Shown here piece after piece: positions 1 through 11,328 of a stretch of 64,000 nt of DNA. The DNA is from Capsicum annuum (lineage: Eukaryota; Streptophyta; Magnoliopsida; Solanales; Solanaceae). The notes beneath the pieces were generated by a model that was given only the letters and a program-made list of their open reading frames with translations, had not been told where the DNA came from and made no database searches. The stretch spans positions 214,711,314 through 214,775,313 of the forward strand of contig NC_061115.1 of NCBI RefSeq assembly GCF_002878395.1, written 5' to 3'. A program made the translations under genes and the position numbers. Each line of letters opens with the position of its first letter. Positions within the stretch are counted from its first letter, which is position 1.

Positions 1-837
1 TCTTCGTCTTTTTCATCTTTCATATCAAGTTGATAAGACAAAAGGACAAAACAAAAGTGTCCTACTCTCTCAGTCTGATATAGGATTCCTAGCTCGAGAC
101 CTTTCACACGAAGCCAAGCACGTGAGTTGCAACAAATCCAAGCCTTGCTCACATTCTTGGCCATGTGTGAGTCCTTTGTGAGCCCATCTAAGGGTCTATA
201 TTTAATAAAATGTGAAGAGGCCCACCAAGACACCCTAAACCCACCCACTTAAATGCCAAGGGTTATTTTGGTCTTTGTCCCTCCTTTCTAAGTGACTATA
301 TAAGCCATGTTATAGGGATAGTCTTGCTTTAGTTCATTCCTATTATTCAAGAAACAAAAGACTTGTAAATTTTTTACTTTTCTTTCTCATTTGGAGAGGC
401 CAAAATCAAATTTTCACTAGTAGAGTGATACTAGTGTTGTATCTTGGCTAGAAACTAGGTTCTTGGGGTTCTTTAAGTTCCTATTGGTCCTAGTTATAAC
501 TTGGTATTGATATTTATTAGTCTTAGGGACCTTTCTCTTATTAGGGTTCTTAGATTAATGAATATTGTGTGTCAAGTTTCTATCTCTTTCTTTGTAAATC
601 TTGTTAACATTGTGTTGTTGAATATATAAGTCTAGTGAAGCCGTGTGGGGCTCTTTCGATTCACTAGAAATATTGTCTTCGTTTTTCTTGTTGTTAAACT
701 CACTTTTCTAGTTCAAACAAGTGTTGCAAGCCTAGTGAAGCTGTGTGTGGCCATTTTCGATTCACTAAAACTTTGTTGTTCATGTTGTTGTTCTTGTGTT
801 GGTTGGAATCTCTTGATACACACTTAGTATTGTATCA
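1..837 (+). repeat. 3' part of an LTR, TGATAC-type family
   Basis: This stretch has no credible gene. It reads as the promoter-bearing 3' part of an LTR that begins outside the window. A TATA-like box is seen at about 296-303. The right end, TTGTATCA at 830-837, matches the TATCA terminus of the LTRs at 46668 and 60645. It stops exactly where NLR homology starts on the other strand. Two diverged copies of a segment near 631-678 and 731-775 (core CTAGTGAAG) lie in the transcribed part. Solo LTR and 3' LTR of a larger element cannot be told apart here. Confidence 0.6.
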
Positions 838-1403
838 CAGCCATAAGTTGAAGCTGCAGTAAGACATATTCAATTTCCTTATGCTCAACGCAACCATTTA
901 GTTTCAGCCCATGGAAATCTCTTAAATTGCCAAATACATTCTGAAGAAGCTCATATTGAGTCATTGATGGTAAAAGCAACTTAGAACGAGCCTTGGGTAG
1001 ATAATGGAGATTCACAAGGACTGGGTCCAAAAGTTAAACCAACTGATCCTCAGTAATGATGGCACTTGATTCAGAATAATGATTTGAGAACTTTTGATAT
1101 TTTCAAGAAGGCGAGGAACGACATGATCCTTTAACTTAACCAGCATGTCATCTCCACTCTGATTAAAAAGTAAATGAACCAGATCATGAACCTCATATGA
1201 TATGCAAGACATTTCGGCATAAGAACCATCTGAAATGTAACAACAAAGCTGTAAACATGCCGACAAAAATGTCAGCTTCAATTTCAGCTTTTCAATTTGA
1301 TCCGTATCAAAAACAATTTGATCTTCTTCAATCTTTAACCTCTCTATGAAATCAAGAATATTGACAATGTTCTCACGAAGCACAACAGATGATACCTGCT
1401 AAA
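838..1403 (-). pseudogene. R1-like NLR exon 2 fragment (N-terminal Solanaceae domain)
   Basis: Read on the minus strand, this piece starts at a splice acceptor (TTTTAGCAG just right of 1403). It encodes the N-terminal helical domain typical of R1-type late blight resistance proteins, including the motif LTFLSACLQLCCYISDGS. It aligns over its whole length with the plus-strand copy at 55981-56545. A frame change or small deletion lies near 1015-1070, where the two copies lose and regain colinearity. Homology ends at 838, exactly at the LTR end, so the rest of the gene was cut off or displaced beyond the window. No NB-ARC or LRR is present. It is a broken fragment, presumably non-functional. Confidence 0.85.
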
Positions 1404-1765
1404 AGACCAAATGTGCATCAAAATTTTCAGTGAACATATTCGTCATGACAATTTTACTCTAAATTAACAGGCAACTAACGTAAATATAGAGGGCCTTCTT
1501 GAAAATAACCTACTGCATAAGCTAAATATTTGTCCTATAGTTACAGTTTATATGATAAACAATAGTTAGATTTCTCAGAAGGTGACTCGACTAATGAAAA
1601 TTGTTCGATAAAGTCACTTGTCTTTGATTTGTAATAGAAAACTACTCTAATTTTACCATTTCACCTATAAAATCATTCTACACATTCAGGTGGTATTCAA
1701 CTGCTCAATAACTTTTCCACTCAGTTAGGCGTTGAAATTTTGGGGATGAATGTGTCTGCTGCAGG
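1404..1765 (-). other. first-intron remnant of the inverted R1-like copy
   Basis: The sequence just upstream (minus strand) of the exon 2 acceptor is recognisably the same intron as the one before the acceptor at 55980. Matching blocks include the segment around 1480-1500, which pairs with about 55884-55910, and the stretch 1640-1760, which pairs with about 55580-55700. Homology fades near 1765. From there to about 1900 I see nothing recognisable. This shows that the duplication copied genomic DNA, not a processed mRNA. Confidence 0.75.
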
Positions 1766-1908
1766 TACATTATCAATGGCAGCCCAAGAACACAGGTACT
1801 CAGACCACAGACGAAAGAAGTCCTTCTCAGACTAAGAGAGGCTTCATCTAGAGAAAAAAAATGAAAAAATAAATATAGAAAAAATGGTAGTACACTCTAT
1901 AAAAAAAA

Positions 1909-2166
1909 TTGTTAGCAGAACAACTACGCAAAGAAATAACAATGAATCCAGAACTGCCAGAGCCAAGACTTAGAATTTCCTTAATTCCAAGAGAAGAGAC
2001 AAGATCACCCAGAACAGGAACAAGACTGGGACTATCAGACGGAGACAATGACGAGTCTGAACGAGACTACAACTCAGCCATGGACCAATTTGCACAAGAC
2101 CCAAATACCAATGAAGATTCCAAAATGGAGTTTGATTTAGAAGCATTACACAATCTGGATAAGTAA
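1909..2166 (+). pseudogene. possible 3' end of an upstream pararetroviral ORF
   Basis: An 85-codon open frame with an internal ATG at 1942 gives a proline-rich then strongly acidic peptide ending at TAA 2164-2166. I do not recognise a domain. Its place directly before a TATA-bearing non-coding region related to the one after 13007 suggests it is the tail of a viral gene from an adjoining, mostly lost genome unit. The acidic C-terminus would suit that, but similarity to the tail of the ORF at 11538-13007 is too weak to prove it. It could also be chance. Confidence 0.3.
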
Positions 2167-3204
2167 GCAATGACGATATTACAGACGTATGCAATGATTT
2201 AATAGATAAATAAATAGACAGATAAAGTAAAGATATAGACATGTGATCGTCGGCCCCACCCAAGTTACCAAAAGTCTTATCAAATATAAAGGATTTGAAA
2301 TCCATAAAGTATATTTGAAGTCCACAAATGACTATAAATACCCCCTTTAGAAGACTTAAATATAAGTATCTAGAGAGGAAAAAAAATCAAGAGTGAGAAA
2401 GTTCTTAGTTTCAAAAATTTGTAAGTTAGTTCAAATTCAAAAAACAAAAAAGAGTAAAAAATCTATATTAGTTTCTTAGTTCTTCATTCCCGGTAGCACT
2501 TGAGTTTTCAGGAAACTCCCGGAAGGAAAACCTCACTTCTTCCTTAAGACATGTAAGTAGTCGTTACATAGATCTTTGTATTTTTCTTCCAAGTTTGCAA
2601 ATTATGTTTGAATTAATCAAGATCATATTTTATTTCAGTTATGTTTTTAATATTATAAGATCTAGATCGCCGAACCGCCATTTTCCCGATCTTTTAAAAT
2701 TCATTACTTATTAGTGCATATTTAATTATTAGTAGATGTGTCTTTAATATTATAAGATCTGGATCGCCGGTGGTTCACCGCCAGTTTTTTGGTCTTGTAA
2801 AATTAGTAAATTACTTATAAATATACCCCCAGTATATGGTTATTCTTTTAGTATTTTAGCAATAATGATGGATTAATTTGTAAATTCTTAGAAATTTAAA
2901 AAGTCCGCATAAGATTAAAAAAGGACTGTGTTATTCTCCCGGGGTGTGATTAAATAAGATATTTCTAAAATACCTAAAGCTTGAGAAAAAGAGATGAACA
3001 GGGTATAAAAAATATATATATATATATTTTATTTTTGGGAGAAATATACTTTGATCTTTATGACTTGGACACTTATACTGGACTAAGGACAACGAAAGAG
3101 GGAGTACTGAGTAGGATTTTACACCATATAAAAAACACATCCACATTAACTCTGCTTTATTTTCTCATAACTACTTACCTGCTTTAATTACTTGTTTATA
3201 TTAC
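2167..3204 (+). promoter_or_regulatory. pararetroviral non-coding region, left copy: TATA box and leader
   Basis: There is no gene here. A clear TATA box (TATAAATA, 2333-2340) precedes a purine-rich leader. Two diverged tandem copies of about 95 bp (2644-2735 and 2741-2830) each carry the core TATAAGATCT followed by short GC-rich hairpins of the GGCGATCC type. The segment 2868-3012 is repeated at 13769-13910 beyond the viral genes. The layout is what a caulimovirid promoter and leader would show. The leader continues after the solo LTR at 5351. I found no tRNA-Met primer-binding site. Confidence 0.55.
2868..3012 (+). repeat. viral non-coding repeat, left copy (partner 13769-13910)
   Basis: This direct repeat of about 145 bp contains the exact shared core CTCCCGGGGTGTGATTAA and runs up to an A-rich stretch. 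The same segment, at roughly 85-90 percent identity by eye, occurs to the right of the viral coding region. Same-orientation copies at both ends of the virus are expected if more than one genome length of a circular viral DNA was integrated. Confidence 0.8.
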
Positions 3205-5350
3205 TGTAATGCCCCAAAAGTTTTCAAGCTAAAATTTATCCCTAAAAGTATCAAGCATGGACTTCTAGAGTGAATTATACTCAACTTTCAGTAGAATTAT
3301 TTAAATTTTAACTTTTCATTACGTAGGTGACTAAATAAGCTTTCCGTTGATATAAGATTCGTCAAAAATGGACATCCGGTGAGGGAGTTATGGCTATTTT
3401 ATGTGCTAGTCGTAAAACATCATCATTCAGGTGTTTAGCGCGTCGCGGAAGATCCCAATTTCGCATTCATCAATTTCCAGTGAGACTCCGTGATCGTGGC
3501 GCATCGTAGAGTGAGACAATTTGCCAATTAGCAATTTCCAGTGAGCTACCGTGATTGTGGCATGTCGCGGTGGCCCATCAAATCGGTCACCAATTGTATT
3601 TTTACTCTATCTCATTAAGGGTAAAAATGGTACTTCTCCAACCCCTTATCATCTCTAACACAGGGTTTAATCCCAATAACACCAAAATAAGTTTATTTTC
3701 ATCAAAATCTCCCAAGAAACTCCATTAGGGTTTCAGACTGAAAATCCTCATAGCTCAAGATTTAACCGTGGGTTTTAGAAGATAATTGGAGATTTGGAAT
3801 CCTCGCATCGTAGGCTCCAAGAATCATCCATTTACTTTCTGAAATAGAGGTACGTGGGGTTGTCCCAAATTTCATGCGCATGATTTTTGAAAAGAATTTA
3901 CACAAGACCTTACTAGCTATATGTATACATATGTTTTTACAAGTGGGGTTTTGTTTTAATATCAATAACATATTTTTTGATATCATTTTGAAAGAAATAT
4001 TGAAATATCATGGGGTTGTTGGCTTGCATATATTTCAATTGTTGAATTGTGAACATGTGATCTGAATTTCGAAAAGGTGCGATGTATACGAATTGTGAAT
4101 TCTTTAAATCCCTCATGATAATGTTTTATACTCCACACTATACTTGTGTTAAAGCATCGAGAGCATGATTTGTTGCAATTGACATGATATTACTCATAAA
4201 TGATAAAGTTTCTTAAAACTATTGCATGTTGAGAACCATGGTCCATGTGTTTGATGTGTGAGAAAGTTTTATATATGTGCATGTCATAAATGGCATGAAA
4301 AGTTGGAGAATTGATGTGGTACTGTGACTTGCAAGTCAATGGTATGAAGATACCATATAAATGTATGCCATGACAGAGTTAGAGTTTGATTTAAGAGAGT
4401 TAGATGGTTGCCCAAAGAAAGTATGAGTTGAAAGACTCTATGCTAGAAACCGTGATTTGCCGACATGGGAATATGGTACCATGCTTTGTGAGCTTGTGTA
4501 CCTTGACTCATGTCATCCCAAATTAGGACTATGGTTAGGTGCCCTGCTTTGTGATCTTGTGTACTACCATGACATGTTGACTTGATTAGGGATTTTGGCA
4601 CCCTGCTGTGTGATCTTGCTTGTCCCCCTTATAGACACTCTAATCATTGCGGCAAACTTGGATTGGGGGCTTGGCCGCCGAGTCAATGGAGGATTTCATA
4701 TATCTCATAGAATTACAAATTATAGGGTGTACCATCTAGCTAAAAAGTAAGACAAAGAGCAAGTCATGGTTTCAAAGAAATGTTTTAAAGTCTTTAAAAT
4801 GCCCATGTGATTTCTTACTATATGATATATTTATGAACTATTTCAAATTGCTCTCATATATGTTGATTATAAATGACTATTTTCGATTAGCTCTATGTAC
4901 CAGTACATCTGTATTGACCCCCCTCCCCCTCCAACCTCTCAGATTCTGAGGCACAGTCTAGGGATCAAGATAAGTAGTAGATAATTCGGACAACAGAAGA
5001 GATTGTGCAGTGGTGAGCCTTCTATATTTCGGAAGGCCTAATGTCTTTCAGATATTCATCAATCTACAGCTTTGGTCTACTGGGGGCCTTGTCCCAGACT
5101 TCAGATAGTATTGTGTTGAGATTTAGTAAAGATTTCGCAGACTGAGTCAGATGTTATTTAGATATTGTTGGAGTTCTCCTTCATTGTTAAACTAATTTCA
5201 GAGTATGACCATGTTTCCGTATTCGATTTATAATTCTGCATTTTCCTTTTATTATATGAATATTTTGAATGATTACCAAATAGAGTGGGACATCCGGGCC
5301 TTCATGGGTCGGATGTCCGTCATGGCCAGGACCTAGTTCGGGTCGTGACA
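3205..5350 (+). mobile_element. gypsy-type solo LTR with 5-bp target duplication
   Basis: The 2146-bp sequence starts TGTAATGCCCC and ends GGTCGTGACA. It is flanked by a perfect 5-bp duplication, ATTAC at 3200-3204 and 5351-5355. It is related along its length to the LTRs at 21699-23981 and 36252-38433: shared blocks include the TAACCGTGG region, the GTACGTGGGG boundary and the terminal GGGCCTTGTCCCA block. No internal domain or second LTR is present, so the element has recombined to a solo LTR. It interrupts the leader of the endogenous pararetrovirus, so it is younger than that integration. Confidence 0.92.
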
Positions 5351-5597
5351 ATTACTTTGCTTAACTTGTTAATTTACTTCGCTTATAACATATTCTAAAA
5401 CTTGTTTATTAATTATTTTCCTTGTTTATATATTATATTTACGCTTTATTATTATACATCTGTCTTATAATATTATTATCTATCCGTCTATACTATTATT
5501 ATTATTGTCTCTTTATTATTATTCTATATTCATTATTGAATTATTATTCGTCTTGTCTTCACAGGCTTTGATACCATATACAGGATCTCTTATAATT
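5351..5597 (+). promoter_or_regulatory. AT-rich viral leader before the first ORF
   Basis: This AT-rich tract (TTATTATT-like) is the continuation of the viral leader after the solo LTR. A pyrimidine-rich run ending TCTTCACAG at about 5556-5564 resembles a plant 3' splice site just before the first viral ATG at 5598. Directly after it, GCTTTGATACCA at 5565-5576 is the complement of a tRNA-Met primer-binding site, but in the wrong orientation for this virus. Both could be chance. Confidence 0.35.
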
Positions 5598-6667
5598 ATG
5601 GATATGGGAGAAGTTAGTACTAAAAGTACAAAACTCGAAGAGGTAGATTTACCTCAAGATATGGATCTACTGAATAAATGGACAATTCCAAAAGTTGAAT
5701 TAAAAACCATATATGAATATGGATTTTTTGATAAAATAAAACATAAACAAATTATTAAAACAACTGAACAATCTCTTGCTTTAAATGCTGATGAACAAAC
5801 TATTCAACTCCTAAATAAGCATGATATTGATATTTTTAAACGTAATTATAATAATATATGCATATTGGCTTAGTACAAATTGCCTTTCGACCTTTAACCC
5901 TAAAGGGTCTCCCTGAAACATTTTTAGCTGCTTTGCGTGATGCTAGAAATCTAAATTTTCGAAAATCCTTAATGGGAACTATTGAATCTACTCTTGCTTA
6001 TGGTCCTGTATATTTTAATACTCAGTCAAATTTACAATTATCTCTAACTGATGTAAATATTCTTCATGCTTTAACCTTAAATGTGAAAACTTATGGATAT
6101 GATTATGCCCCTGGATCTGAACTAATAGGATTATCTTACCGCATATACAATCGATTATTATCAACTCTAAATCCTCAATGTAAGTTAATTGATGATAATT
6201 CTGATTGCACTATGCTTATTGAAACTAATTTTATAAAATCTAGGGTCACTACCCGAAGACCTATTAGATGGGATGAAATTGATTTCCCCCAAACATGGAT
6301 TTTAAATTCAGTCACTTCCCCAAAACAATTGGCGGACGATGTGACTAATTCAGAGTTAACACAAGTAACTCAAAATCCAGATGGACGAATTTGTCTACAA
6401 TTTGATAGTAATCCCCCAGTCTATAGAAATTCTTTCTCAATACCACGAAGACTTCTTTCTATTCATCATATTTCTCCTATAGAACCTCAGTATGGTCCAG
6501 CTAGGAATCGAGTAGCATCTTTGCATACTATTAATTTTGCAGATTCGCATATTACACCTAAAGGTGTAGAAAAGATAAAAATCAACTCAAAAACTAATAT
6601 AGTTCAAGATTTTGATAATGAAAATCCTACCTCATCTGAAATGGATTTTGAAATCAATTCTGTTTAA
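5598..6667 (+). pseudogene. endogenous caulimovirid movement protein region
   Basis: This is the N-terminal viral coding region of the endogenous pararetrovirus. The first 92 codons from ATG 5598 run in one frame to TAG 5871-5873. The next frame is open from 5858 to TAA 6665-6667 and carries the conserved core of caulimovirid 30K-type movement proteins, recognisable by IGLVQIAFRPLTLKG near its start. Such proteins widen plasmodesmata for cell-to-cell spread. The 16-bp overlap is most simply an old frameshift in one gene. The next viral ORF begins only 2-5 bp after the stop. Assigned by general family resemblance; decayed copy. Confidence 0.75.
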
Positions 6668-6672
6668 CCATG

Positions 6673-9201
6673 ATGACACAACTTATTGATTTTAGTCCTG
6701 GTTCTCAGGCAAGAAAATATATTCAGAAAGAATTTTTTTCTGAAAAATGAAAAACCTTTAGGACATGGTTTTTTGAAACTTATACTCCTGATGAATTACG
6801 AAATATTTCAGAAGAATTCTATGAAATTTGTGCTTTACATAATAAAATTATTTTCTTTGTACCATGGTTCATGTCTGCATATTTACCGTCATATGTCAAA
6901 ATAATCAAAAGATCTTATCAAAATTCTAATGGCACAATTACTCAAGCACCCTATCCTCCTCAGTCTTCCTTTATATTGCCCAATAATACTGGCATGACTT
7001 TTTCTGCTTTTCAAAAGTTTGTCAGTGAAGATGTGGGAAAAATTACTGTTTCTGAAATAAATAACCTTATCGCCTAAAACAATTATTTGAGTCTTTATGT
7101 CAAGGTTTTAGGAGAACACATTTCCTCTCTTGATAAAAAACTTGACGAATTAATTGAGTTAGTTAACAAACTTAGCACCCAGATGAATTCCTCTAACATT
7201 CCTTCTACTTCCAAATTCACTAATAAAGAAGGATATATTTTATCAAAACCTTGTATTCAAAGACCTCCTAAAATAGAAGGATTTGAAAAGGTTTCGCAAT
7301 TAGACCAATTAGAGAAACTCTTAGATAAAAAATTCCCACGTTTAAACATTCAACCTCTTAATATTTCTGATGATTTTGTACAAAATCTTGAGTCTAATTT
7401 TGCTGATAATATTGAGTCTACTCAAAATACTAGAGATGTAATCTCTTCCGAGCTAAATAAGTTGAAAGGTATGATTAAAAAACAATTGGGAAAGAAATAC
7501 GCTGATATTCCCCGTATGTCTACTGCATATTATCCGCACCCAACTCCTCAAGATGTTCTGATAGAGGAAAGGGAATGGAATCAGACAAATACTTCTTATA
7601 GTGGAGAATCCATTTATGAATGGAATATTGACGGATTATCTGACTGACAAATCTCTATTCTTATCCATCGTATGTCCATTTATGCTACTATTGCCACAGC
7701 CACTGCTTCGCCAGAATATCGGGCCAATCGCACCAACCCAACAATTTATAAAATGATTGTTGCGAGATTTACTGGCCAACTTCGCGGCTGGTGGGATAAT
7801 TTCTTGGACGATGAAAAATGCAAGGCTATTTTTAATGCTACCAATGATAATCCCGGGAAAGATAATCTAGGACGACCTCTTCGGGCAGGACGTTCGGATG
7901 CTGTCTATACCCTTATGCTTACGATTATTGAACATTTCGGAGGAAGATTTACTAACCAATATGAAAACATTAGGACCCTTCTTAATGGTTTAAAATGTAA
8001 ACACTTAGGCAAATTTAGATGGTATAAAGATACCTTTCTTAGTAGGGTTATGGATTTACCCGAAAATATGTATGACCATTGGAAAGCTAAATTCATTGAT
8101 GGCCTTCCACCTTTATTTGCTGAAAGAGTTAGAAAATCTCTTAGAGTATCTTATGGAGAAGTCCAGTATTCAGAAAAAACTTATGGTCAACTTATTGTAG
8201 CTTGTACTCAAGAAGGCTTAGCCCTTTGCAACGAGTTGAAATTAGCTAGACAGATTAAGCTTGATAAACTCAGAGAAAAATCCCAATTAGGAGACTTTTG
8301 TGAGCAATTTGGTATGGATAAACCCTTCGTACGAAAACCCCAAAGATATTCCAAGCCTAATAAATCCTATAGAAATAAACGTTCTAGGCATCGAACCAAG
8401 GAAGAACGTGAAGCTAGAAAATCCTTTCGTAAGTCTACCAGATTCACGAAAAATAGATCCAAAAGAGAATTAGCCAAAATTAAATGCTATAAGTGTAACC
8501 AGTATGGTCATATAGCTCCAAACTGCAAATTACAAAAACTCAAGTCCTTAGGACTTTCTGAAGAAGTTCATGACCAAGTCTATAATTTATTATACACCTC
8601 TGCTTCCGAATCTGATTCTACTTCTGAAGATGATTTTGAATTACCTAATTCTGATAGTGATCTCGATCAGGTTAATAAATATAATGACTGTGATAATGAT
8701 ATTTGCAATTGTGATGAAATGATGTATAAACTTCAAGCGCAATTCGAAGATCTTGATTTAAATGTTCAAACTCTTACTGCTGAAAGTGTTCTCGAATTAC
8801 TAAAAGAAGTTACTGATGAAAAAATGCGTGAAAAAATCCTTAATTTTGCTACTCAAAAAACTTCTGCTAATACTAGTATTTCTAAAGATAATCATCACAT
8901 GTTTTATTCCTTAGCTGAAGTTAATCGACGTCTTGCGTTGAGTAAAACCCTAGGCAGAGATACTACATTTAATGATCTAAAAATCGAAGTTGAAAAATTG
9001 AAAAGGGAACTTGTTTCCTTAAAACAAAATCAGATGATCTCCGATCAAAGAATTTCGAAAATTGAAGAAAAGATTATTGAAATCCCTGAAACTTCTTTTA
9101 CCTCAAAAGGAAAAGATAAGGATTTGGAATACTCTGAAAATAATGAAATTGATAAACTTAGTCCAACTGAAGATTTGAAAAGGGATTATTTTTGGGGATG
9201 A
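6673..9201 (+). pseudogene. endogenous caulimovirid coat protein region with zinc knuckle
   Basis: One frame spans about 843 codons and is interrupted by TGA 6748-6750, TAA 7075-7077 and TGA 7645-7647. The part from 7672 is a clean 510-codon run. It holds a capsid-like core (GWWDNFLDD near 7792), a basic Lys/Arg-rich stretch (about 8330-8470), and an intact CX2CX4HX4C zinc knuckle at 8485-8526. An acidic Ser/Asp stretch and a predicted coiled coil near the end follow, both as in caulimovirid coat proteins. The last codons overlap the next ORF as ATGA at 9198-9201. The three nonsense codons mark it as a fossil copy. Confidence 0.8.
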
Positions 9202-9653
9202 TGCAAATAGTTACAGCTCATAAATGGTATATAAATTGCACTATTTTGATAAATAAGGAATTTTCCGTTACTAATGTTGCTATGATTGATAGTGGTGCTG
9301 ATGTTAGTTGTATTCAAGAAGGACTAATTCCAACCAGGTATTTTGAAAAAACTACTCACATAGTAAAATCTGCATCTGGTCACACTCTTGATATCAACTA
9401 TAAATTACCAAATACTCATATATGTCGAGATAAAGTCTGCATTCCTCATTTCTTCTCTTTAGTAAAAAATCAGTTATATCCTCCTATTATCTTAGGAACA
9501 CATTTTATAAATGCTATCTATCCTTATACACATATTGATGTAAATGGTTTTAAGGCTACTTATAAGAATAAACAGATCTCTTATCCTTTTGTTACTCATC
9601 CTGTAACGAGAGATATAAATACCCTTTATCAATATGAAACAAAAACAAATTAA
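9198..9653 (+). pseudogene. endogenous pararetroviral aspartic protease
   Basis: The 152-codon frame contains the retropepsin active-site motif DSGA at 9288-9299 and a downstream ILGTHF segment matching the second conserved retropepsin motif. In caulimovirids this protease sits between coat protein and reverse transcriptase and cuts the polyprotein. The catalytic Asp is intact here. The frame starts inside the stop of the coat protein frame (ATGATG at 9198-9203) and closes at TAA 9651-9653, while the downstream frame is already open from ATG 9634. Frame changes on both sides are either decay or old gene boundaries. Confidence 0.8.
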
Positions 9654-11137
9654 TTTTCTACAATTGGAACTAATGAGTATTAATATTTTTGATTCTTTAA
9701 AATCAGTAAAAGTCTAAGAAAAAATAAAAATGATTTCTAATCAATTGATTCTTGATATTTGTGTGGATCATCCAAATGCTTTCTGAAACCGAAATAAGCA
9801 TATTGTTTCTCTTCCTTATGAAAATGACTTTAGTGAAGAAAAGATTCCTACAAAATCTCGACCCTGTCAAATGAATACAGAGTTAGTGGAATTTTGTAAG
9901 ACAGAAATTGATAATCTTCTACAAAAGGGTCTTATAAAACCCTCAAAAATCTCCTTGGTCTTGTACCGCGTTTTATGTCAATAATGCTGCTCAAAAGGAA
10001 CGAGGAGTACCTCGACTAGTTATAAACTATAAACCTCTGAATAAAGTTTTAAAATGGATTCGATACCCTATACCGAATAAAAAGGACTTACTTTCCAGAT
10101 TATATGATGCTAATATATTTTCTAAATTTGACTTAAAATCTGGATATTGGAAAATTCAAATTGATAAAAATCATACTTATAGAACTGCTTTTAATGTCCC
10201 TTTTGGACAGTATGAATGGAATGTCATGCCATTTGGTTTAAAGAATGCTCCTTCCGAATTTCAAAAGATTATGAATGATATTTTTAATCCCTATATGGAC
10301 TTTGTCATTGTCTATATTGATGATATTTTAGTATTTTCAAAAACCCTCGAGTCTCATTTTAAACATTTGCATACGTTTAAACAAATAATTATTCAAAACG
10401 GTTTAGTCATCTCTAAACCAAAGATAAGTTTATTTCAGACAAATATTAGATTTTTAGGACATAATATTTCTCAAGGTTCTATTGAACCTATACAACGAGT
10501 TCTCGAATTTGCTAAAAAGTTTCCTGATATTATTACTGATAAAAAATAGCTTCAAAGGTTCCTCGGTAGTCTTAACTATATTTCCCCTTTTTATGAAAAT
10601 TTGTCTAGAGACTTAGCTCCTTTATATGATAGACTAAAAAAGGATCATAAAACTCCTTGGACTCAAGCACACACTGATTTAGTAAAATTAATTAAAAGCA
10701 GAGTTCAAACCCTCCCTTGTACTTCTCTTGCAAATCCTAACTGGTTAAAAATCGTTGAAACTGACGCTTCAAATATTGGATATGGCAGAATACTTAAACA
10801 AGTCAATCCCCATACGAAGATCGAATGTTTGATTCGATTTTATTCTGGTAAATGGACGAAAAGTCAGAAAAAATACGCCACGGTAGCCCATGAAAGGTTA
10901 ACTATTGTAAAATGCATTTTAAAATTCCAAGATGATTTGTATAACCGAAAATTTATAATTCGAACTGATGCTCAATCCGTCAAATTTATGTTTAATAAAG
11001 ACTTCAAACATGATGCCTCTAAATTAATATTTGCGCGGTGGAAAGCCTAATTAGCCCCTTTTGATTATGAAATACAATATAAAAAGGGTAGTGAAAATTC
11101 TTTGCCTGATTTTCTATCTCGAGAATATCTAACATGA
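9634..11137 (+). pseudogene. endogenous pararetroviral reverse transcriptase-RNase H
   Basis: The RT finger and palm begin near 9890. The catalytic YIDD box is at 10313-10324. The connection and RNase H domain follow (ETDASN near 10758, TDAQS near 10966), ending at FLSREY just before TGA 11135-11137. Breaks visible: stops near 9715 and 9784, a frame change near 9945-9955, TAG 10547-10549 and TAA 11048-11050. The enzyme would copy pregenomic RNA to DNA. There is no integrase anywhere in the block, which separates this from LTR retrotransposons. With these breaks no active polymerase is expected. Confidence 0.9.
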
Positions 11138-11328
11138 ATTTTTATACATACTTCCTCTCTGAGAAAACTATCATAACTATTATCAAATGCGTTCCTCTAA
11201 ACGAGGATATTCATTTTCTTATCTTAGAAACTCTAATTCGTATCTTAATAGAAGAAGAAAATTTTGTTAACCACAACGAATTCCTTGAAAAGGAAATTTA
11301 TTGGTTTGATATTGACTTAAGTGATTAA
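11134..11328 (+). CDS. small viral ORF A, unknown function (64 aa)
   Basis: An intact 64-codon ORF starts in an ATGA overlap with the RT-RNase H stop and ends at TAA 11326-11328, which overlaps the ATG of the next small ORF (TAATG). The peptide is rich in Ile/Leu and Glu, with a hydrophobic N-terminal half and an acidic end. No known domain is recognised. It aligns with the product of the following ORF (shared spaced residues include MNF, F-S-K, IT-IK, PLN-D-H and LIL), so the two look like tandem duplicates. Its small size makes survival without a stop weak evidence for function. Confidence 0.5.
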   Translation: MNFYTYFLSEKTIITIIKCVPLNEDIHFLILETLIRILIEEENFVNHNEFLEKEIYWFDIDLSD

